The position numbers were made by a program, and so were the translations under genes. The notes beneath the pieces were generated by a model. The model had not been told where the DNA came from, searched no databases, and was given only the letters and a program-made list of their open reading frames with translations. This document shows positions 58,740 to 64,000 of a stretch of 64,000 nt of DNA, piece by piece. The first letter of the stretch is position 1, and each line of letters opens with the position of its first letter. Origin of the DNA: Piliocolobus tephrosceles (taxonomy: Eukaryota > Chordata > Mammalia > Primates > Cercopithecidae); contig NC_045448.1 in assembly GCF_002776525.5 (NCBI RefSeq), positions 108,053,544-108,117,543 on the forward strand, given 5' to 3'.

Positions 58740-59035
58740 AGAGGCTCATTTATTTTTAGAAAGAGGCCAGCCAATGAGAGCCGAGCTGTAGGTGCAGGCA
58801 GAAGCAGTGAGTGTCTGTGCTGCACAGCGCTGTCACTGGCTGCCACAGCTCTACAGCCTGCGACAGGCGGAAGCACCTGAGCCTTTTTCTTAGCACTCAA
58901 ATCAGTGATTCTGGACCCTCAGAGATTTGCTCATTACTTTGATGTTGATCGAGCTCCTCATGCTTACCTAAAATACTGTTTGGTGAGTATTAGTGTCCTG
59001 TGACTTTAAGGTTTTTTTTTTTTCCAATGTGCTGA

Positions 59036-59200
59036 CGTTTATTGAACACTTGACTTGTGCCTGACAGTGTTGTAATCCACTTACATATTTAAATTATTAA
59101 CCTTGAGCACTTAGATCCCCAAATTAAAAAACGTGCTCAACACATAGCTAGTAAGAGGTGAGGCCAGGGTTGACACCGAGGCAGGCTGGCTCCAGTGCCC
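59036..59200 (-). mobile_element. MIR element (-)
   Basis: gacgtttattgaacacttga, ccacttacatatttaaatta and cacatagctagtaagaggtg follow the reversed MIR order. Confidence 0.7.
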
Positions 59201-59369
59201 AGCTCCTAAGACCAGGCTGCCCCAGTGAGGCTGGACAAGTTCCCTTACCTGGGAATCCCAGCTCAAAGAGTTGAGGGGAGGCAAGGGTTTCAAAGGCCTT
59301 TGAAAGAAAGCTCAAGGAGCACTGAGGAGTGAAAGGATTTTTGCGTAGGGTCATAAGGGACAGTAGGAG

Positions 59370-59398
59370 GTGTGTGTGTGCGTGTGTGTGCACACACT
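59370..59398. repeat. (TG)n repeat
   Basis: gtgtgtgtgcgtgtgtgtgc followed by acacac. Confidence 0.9.
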
Positions 59399-59878
59399 GG
59401 GTAGAGGGCAAAGGGACTGTGGCGTCGGGGAGCTTGGCTAGTTCAGAGCTGAAGCTGGATTGTGTGTGGGAGCCACGTGAGTCCCGAGCCATCTGTCGTG
59501 AGCGGTGCACACAATTCAGCGATAACCAGGTCCGCGCACGTTTTGTCTTTCCACAGTGTCTGACTCTGATTGATGTTACTATTTCAATCACAGGAGCCAT
59601 GAGTGCCATGGAGTTCCTCAGGAGACAGTTCTCCTTAGTACTTCCTGTTCACTTCCCCAGTCAGAGCACACATCCTCCAGCCACTCCACAAGCCAGGCAG
59701 CATTACAAGCCATGCAGAGTCATATACTTAATCAATATGTAGATGTTATAGATTAAACATTCCACAACACACAGTCACATTTAACATGAAGAGGAGGGCA
59801 GTGGGAAAAAGGTTAACAAACCAGTCCAAGGAGAGTAACAGAGAAAAAGAAATCTCTTGGTGTGGGCTGGTGCGACCT

Positions 59879-60586
59879 TCAGTACTTGTAGGAAGCGCCT
59901 TTGATGTGGGCAGATGTCAGGTGCTGATCACCAGTGGCTGTGAGACTGGGTCTGTTAAGACGGCCATTTGGGGCTGCTGAAGTCCTGCGCCTATGGCCAC
60001 GGTGTCCTCTGATGAGGACTGAGTGGAGGAGCGTGCTTGGTATGCCCTTTTCTGGCTGGATGCAGTCTTTATTGACCAGGCGGAACATCTGGCCCCTGTT
60101 AGCAATGTGTCCTAGGATATGTAAGATGCAGTCTTTTTCTAAGACGGAGTTAGTTATGTCAAGGGTGCTGTACACACTGGGACACATAGTGGTTGCCGAG
60201 GCTTGCGGGGAGGCGGAAGGGAGAGGACCCCGGCAGCTGCACAGGCCCCCGTAGGGTGTGTGGGTCGCCCCGCCGTAGTCCTGGGGCTCTGCGATCCCCC
60301 CAGCTCTGCCCAGCGGGCTGCTGAACCCTGGTGGGGTCCCTGCAGGTGGGGGGCGCCCCGCCAGGATAGCGGCTGCGCTCTGGGAGAAGCGGGCGGGGTG
60401 CACTGGCGTTTGGGACGCTGGGGGCGCCTGCTGGGACCCGGGAGCGTCCCCTGACCCCACCCTCGGGCTGCGGCGCGCTCCGCCGCCGGAGGGAGCCTTT
60501 GGTCCGGGTCCCGGGCAGTCTCTCCTCTTAGCTGCTGCTGGTCTGAGGAGGGTTCTGTGCGGGTCCAGACGCCCCCGCCTGAACAA
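59879..60586 (-). other. Unrecognised 235-codon open frame in a GC-rich block
   Basis: The minus strand is open from ATG at 60586 to about 59879. The first half is Pro/Arg/Gly/Ala-rich and lies in CpG-dense DNA, so its openness may be compositional. The second half is not GC-rich and reads VYSTLDITNSVLEKDCILHI then LGHIANRGQMFRLVNKD, with no family I recognise. An AATAAA on the minus strand (60072-60067) lies inside the frame, which suits an LTR or non-coding unit better than a coding gene. Confidence 0.25.
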
Positions 60587-60860
60587 GGCGCCTTCTGGAG
60601 GGCGCGAGTCAGCGAGCCCCGCTGGGTGTTTGCTCCCGAACGCCCCTTGCTGGCCCTAACTGGGCTGGGCACTGGCCTTTCCCGAGAGGGCTGGGGCGCC
60701 CGTCCCGCCAGGGGAGCTGCACCCAGGAGGCGCCCGTCCCGCCAGGGGAGCTGCATCCAGGGGGCGCCCCCTGCCAGGGGTTAAAAAACCCCTGGTGGGC
60801 GGGGCCGGCCTGAGGGTGGCCGGGCGGAAGGGAGGTGCTGCTGGCGGGAACTCAGCACTC
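60180..60860. promoter_or_regulatory. Second CpG-rich block, possible promoter or LTR
   Basis: Dense CpGs and GC boxes, with a 34-base tandem repeat at its right edge and a TATA-like ttaaaaaac (60781-60789). No known gene start is seen nearby on either strand. Confidence 0.5.
60695..60780. repeat. 34-base GC-rich tandem repeat (2.5 copies)
   Basis: ggcgcccgtcccgccagggg begins at 60695 and again at 60729. A shortened third copy (ggcgccccctgccagggg) ends near 60780. Confidence 0.92.
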
Positions 60861-60875
60861 TGCACTGATTGTGGG

Positions 60876-61187
60876 GTTTTTTTGTTATTGTTTTTGATGT
60901 TTGAGACGGTTTTTCGCTCTTGACCCCCAGGCTGGAGTGCAACGGGGCAATCTCGGCTCACCGCAACCGCCGCCTCCCGGGTTCAAGCGATCCTCCTGCC
61001 TCAGCCTCCCGAGTAGCTGGGATTACCGGGGCCCCACCACCACGCCTGGCCAATTTTTGTATTTTTAGCAGAGACGGGGTTTCACCATGTTGGCCAGGCT
61101 AGTCTCGAACTCCTGACCTCAGGATCCACCGGCCTCGGTCTCCCACCAAAGTGCTGGGATTACATGAGTGACCCACCCCGCCCGGCC
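60876..61187 (-). mobile_element. AluS-like (-)
   Basis: Target-site duplication gattgtggggttttt / gattgcggttttt. Contains several GC changes and a 4-base insertion in cctcggtctcccaccaaag. Confidence 0.92.
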
Positions 61188-61454
61188 GATTGCGGTTTTT
61201 AAAACAACCTGAAGTGGAAAAAAACCCACGAGCTTCACTTTCAAGCATAAAGTAGGATACAGGGATTGGGTGGCATTGGAAAGCTTCAGAAAGTTCCTTC
61301 TTGGATGCATGGTGCAATGAGAGGACCCTACCGACTAAAGGTCAGGAAGAGAAAATAATTTACTATTCAAATGATGAGATAGGGGTCCAACCTCTGCAGT
61401 GCAGTCAGTGAATGAATAATAAAAAGAGGGTGGTGTGGCCTGGGGCTGCTCTTG

Positions 61455-61530
61455 CTTCCTCTGGGTCCTCAGTTTCCCCATCTGTAAAACCAAGGGACAG
61501 ACCAGACTGCATGATCCTTAACTGGGGCTG
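61455..61530 (+). mobile_element. MIR core fragment (+)
   Basis: gggtcctcagtttccccatc and tgtaaaaccaagggac fit the MIR core. Confidence 0.6.
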
Positions 61531-64000
61531 AGGCTGCAGCTTTAGGCTTCCAGGGTGCGGATCTTGATATTCCCTGGGCACAGCGCCTGAGCACAGATTC
61601 CTTTGTGGGGCGATGGACTCACCTCCCTGGGAACCATCCTGCCATGCTGTAAGTATCTGCCCCAGCAAGCAGCTCTGAGCCCTCACCTGAAGGTTCATCT
61701 TTGGCAATGGGGTTCCTTGGAAAGAAAGCTGCCCCTTAACCCCGGGGGCTGCCATGGGGTGCCCACATAGCAGGGCTGTAATATTTTTTTCTTATCCCTG
61801 GAGAGCAGTTCAATTCATGTCTAGTAAACACAAACCCAGAGGCCCTTTCTTGATAAACACTGCAGATATAACTGAAAAACTGGCTCAGATCTTCATCTTA
61901 CAAATGCAGCTGCTGCTTCAGACATGGTGCTGCCCCCAGGCCTATGGGGATTCAACTCATAGACTCATGTGAACACACATGTAACCCATGGCACCCTCAA
62001 GGTCTGGGACAGCAGTGCAGAGTGGCTCTCTCTGCCTCCTAAGGCTGGCCGTGGAGAAGTCGCTTGGGGCAGATGTCGGGGAGGTCACCAAAGGGAGGGG
62101 GAATCACCACCAGCATGACCAAGATCATTCCTAGAAGGCAAGCAGCAACCTACCTGCCAGGCTTTCTGTGGCTTTCAGGAAGCCCTTGGATGCCTGTCCG
62201 TTAAAAAAGGAGTCATTCAGGCCCTTCGTGAATGCGGGTGCCACAGTGGCCTTCAGAGGAGGGCTCACGGCCCTTCCTGACGTCCCCTTGGTGCTTGGCT
62301 TCCCCGCCCTCTGCAGTCTCGTCTGGAACTCTGACTGCTGTCCTGCTCCTTCCAGGGGTTCTGTGGCATTGCCCTTCTCAGTCCGGCCTGAGCTCCTAGG
62401 CAGCAAGGCTTCCCCTCCGACCCCCAGCAGCCTTCACCCACCTGCCCTCGGGGCTTTGTTCCTGCCTGTGGGACTGCGGGCTATAACCATGCCTCCAGGA
62501 GCCTTCGTCACCTGCTCCCAGGATTGGGCAGGGTCTCCCTCCCAGCAGAGTTATCCTGGCTGCCCTCAGGCTGTGGCTCCCACCAGGAGCTGACAGACTC
62601 CAGCAGAGCCAGAAATGCCCCCCTTGGTGGTTCCACCTGGCCCTCCCTTCTGTTAACAAGAACACGGCCCGAGTTGTTGCTTGTTACCGCTGTGCAGCAG
62701 TTTCCAAAGAAACTGCTTCAAAGCACGGGGCAGGGAGGGCTCCACAGGGTTTGGAGGCGGAGGCAGCCTGGAAACAGCTGGCAAAGCTCTGAGGGCGGGT
62801 GCAGGAGCAGAGCTGGGTGCGCTCTGCCTGGTGAGTTCCAACAAAATAGGATGTTGGTTGGTGAAGAAGTGAAAGTGCCTCTGAAGTGTTCTCGAGAAGG
62901 TGGTGGTTGCTTCTCAGAAAGGGCATTTACCATGGACCACGCAGAATTTCCCAGCTGGGCGCCTGGGGCGTGGGGAACGTGCTGTTGAGCACAGGAGCAT
63001 CTGAGAGCATTCGGAGACTGCTGGCCTTCACCTCACACAGCCTCAGGTGCCTGGTGTGCTCTCCTCTCCAGATGGCCATATGGCCAGGGCTTCTGGTGCC
63101 CTTGGGCTGTGCAGGAGTAAAATCTCCTTTCCTCCCCGCAGGAAGCCATGTGGGCTTCAGCGGCCATTTTGATTTGAGTCTATGAATCAGACGCTGGCCA
63201 GCTGACCCTCCATAGCCCCTGCCTACGCCTAGGGAAGGACCATGGGGTCAGCCATGCTGTTGGTCAGGTATTGTGGGCTTGTTCATGGTGTGTTTGTGGG
63301 CCTGACAGATGCCTTTGAGGCCATCGACACCCAGACCCTTCCACTCAATGTCGGGCAGGCTGAGAACTCTTCTAAGAATCTTAAGAGTCAGCCTGAAGTG
63401 TGCGGTGGGGTGGGGCTTCACTAGGATGGCAGCCACGGTGCCCTCACCCTCATCCCAGGCAGTTCCATGGTCAAAAGGCTCGCTCTGTCCCAGGCCCTCC
63501 TCTCTAACGTTGCCCTCCCTGTCACAGACTGGGATGACTCAAGTCCTGGACTGCACCCGGGCCAGCTGTCACCCGAGTGGGGTGGGAGTGGGGTGACTGC
63601 CTGCCCAGCAGTCAGGGCAGCAGCCACCCAGCTGCTCGTTAACTCAGAGGCGGCCACTGGCTCCAGGGAGGCCCTCTTCCCAGGACTTCCCAGCCTGTCC
63701 ATGCTCGAAGATCTCTGCTTAATATATATATATTTTAAATTTGCACATTGGTCCTCTACCCAAGACACACGTTAATAGTAGGTACACTTCTAGTAGCTAT
63801 CGATGGAGATAGAGGTTTGTAAAACGCTGCTCTGAGGTCAGCGGTGTTTTTAACACAGGTACCATGAGCACAGGTATACATTTTGAAAAACAACACTGGA
63901 GGGTATAAGGGGCTTGGACTGCAGACGAATGTGCAGGGCTAGTTCCCAGGGCCCTCAGGATGGAAGCCGCAGGTTTAGAGTCCCCTTGAGTCCCCGGTGA
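61531..64000. other. Unassigned single-copy-looking flank
   Basis: GC about average to high, no Alu or L1 recognised over 2.4 kb. Several overlapping frames of 60-154 codons exist on both strands (longest 62524-62988, +), but none shows a recognisable domain or consistent splice context. It could hold exons of an unrelated transcript that cannot be supported here. Confidence 0.4.

Noticed and set aside
62524..62988. 154-codon frame (+) in the right flank
   Set aside because: No recognisable domain, overlaps several other frames of similar length, and has no promoter or splice evidence.
1..64000. CRISPR arrays, tRNA or rRNA genes, prokaryotic operons
   Set aside because: All short regular repeats found are Alu tails, microsatellites or minisatellites, and the gene structure is spliced and vertebrate.

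Overview
The window is nuclear DNA of a primate, most likely an Old World monkey. It holds more than 40 Alu elements on both strands. Many are AluY-type copies that share right-arm bases such as 'ggcttgagccaccgcg' and left-arm bases such as 'ggccggatctcagctc', a pattern I associate with cercopithecid AluY lineages. The one intact protein gene translates to a protein very close to human MRPS5. There are no bacterial operons, CRISPR arrays or prokaryotic mobile elements, and I see no convincing tRNA or rRNA gene.

Layout. Positions 1-9,300 are a repeat-rich flank. It contains an L1 fragment folded back on itself with an Alu in each arm (412-1645), a 320-base polypyrimidine tract, nested Alus, and a decayed endogenous retrovirus pol relic (3.8-8.9 kb) split by an old L1. 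A CpG island (about 9.4-10.25 kb) carries the start of MRPS5, the mitochondrial small-subunit ribosomal protein uS5m. The gene runs on the + strand in 12 coding exons from 9867 to 45849. All exons have AG/GT boundaries and join in frame to 430 codons plus TAA, with an AATAAA signal 115 bases after the stop. Its introns hold most of the young Alus and, in intron 10, a nearly full-length antisense L1PA-type element (34.2-40.6 kb) with broken ORFs. Intron 11 holds a small composite insertion (43213-43563) copied from two other places in this window.

From 46 to 57.4 kb the downstream flank is a mosaic of old L1 pieces in alternating orientation, riddled with Alus. It contains an RPS21 processed pseudogene (minus strand) that was later split by an Alu, and a 28-base inverted repeat whose spacer is inverted relative to the usual L1 order. 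From 57.5 to 64 kb the sequence is more unique. It has a second, smaller GC-rich block at 60.2-60.85 kb with an unrecognised minus-strand reading frame of 235 codons, which may be a retroviral-LTR-like or non-coding promoter unit.

The only working gene I can support is MRPS5. Everything else is repeat, relic or unassigned spacer. The most unusual signals are structural: several independent local template-switch or copy-paste scars. I saw no evidence of a new multi-gene system.
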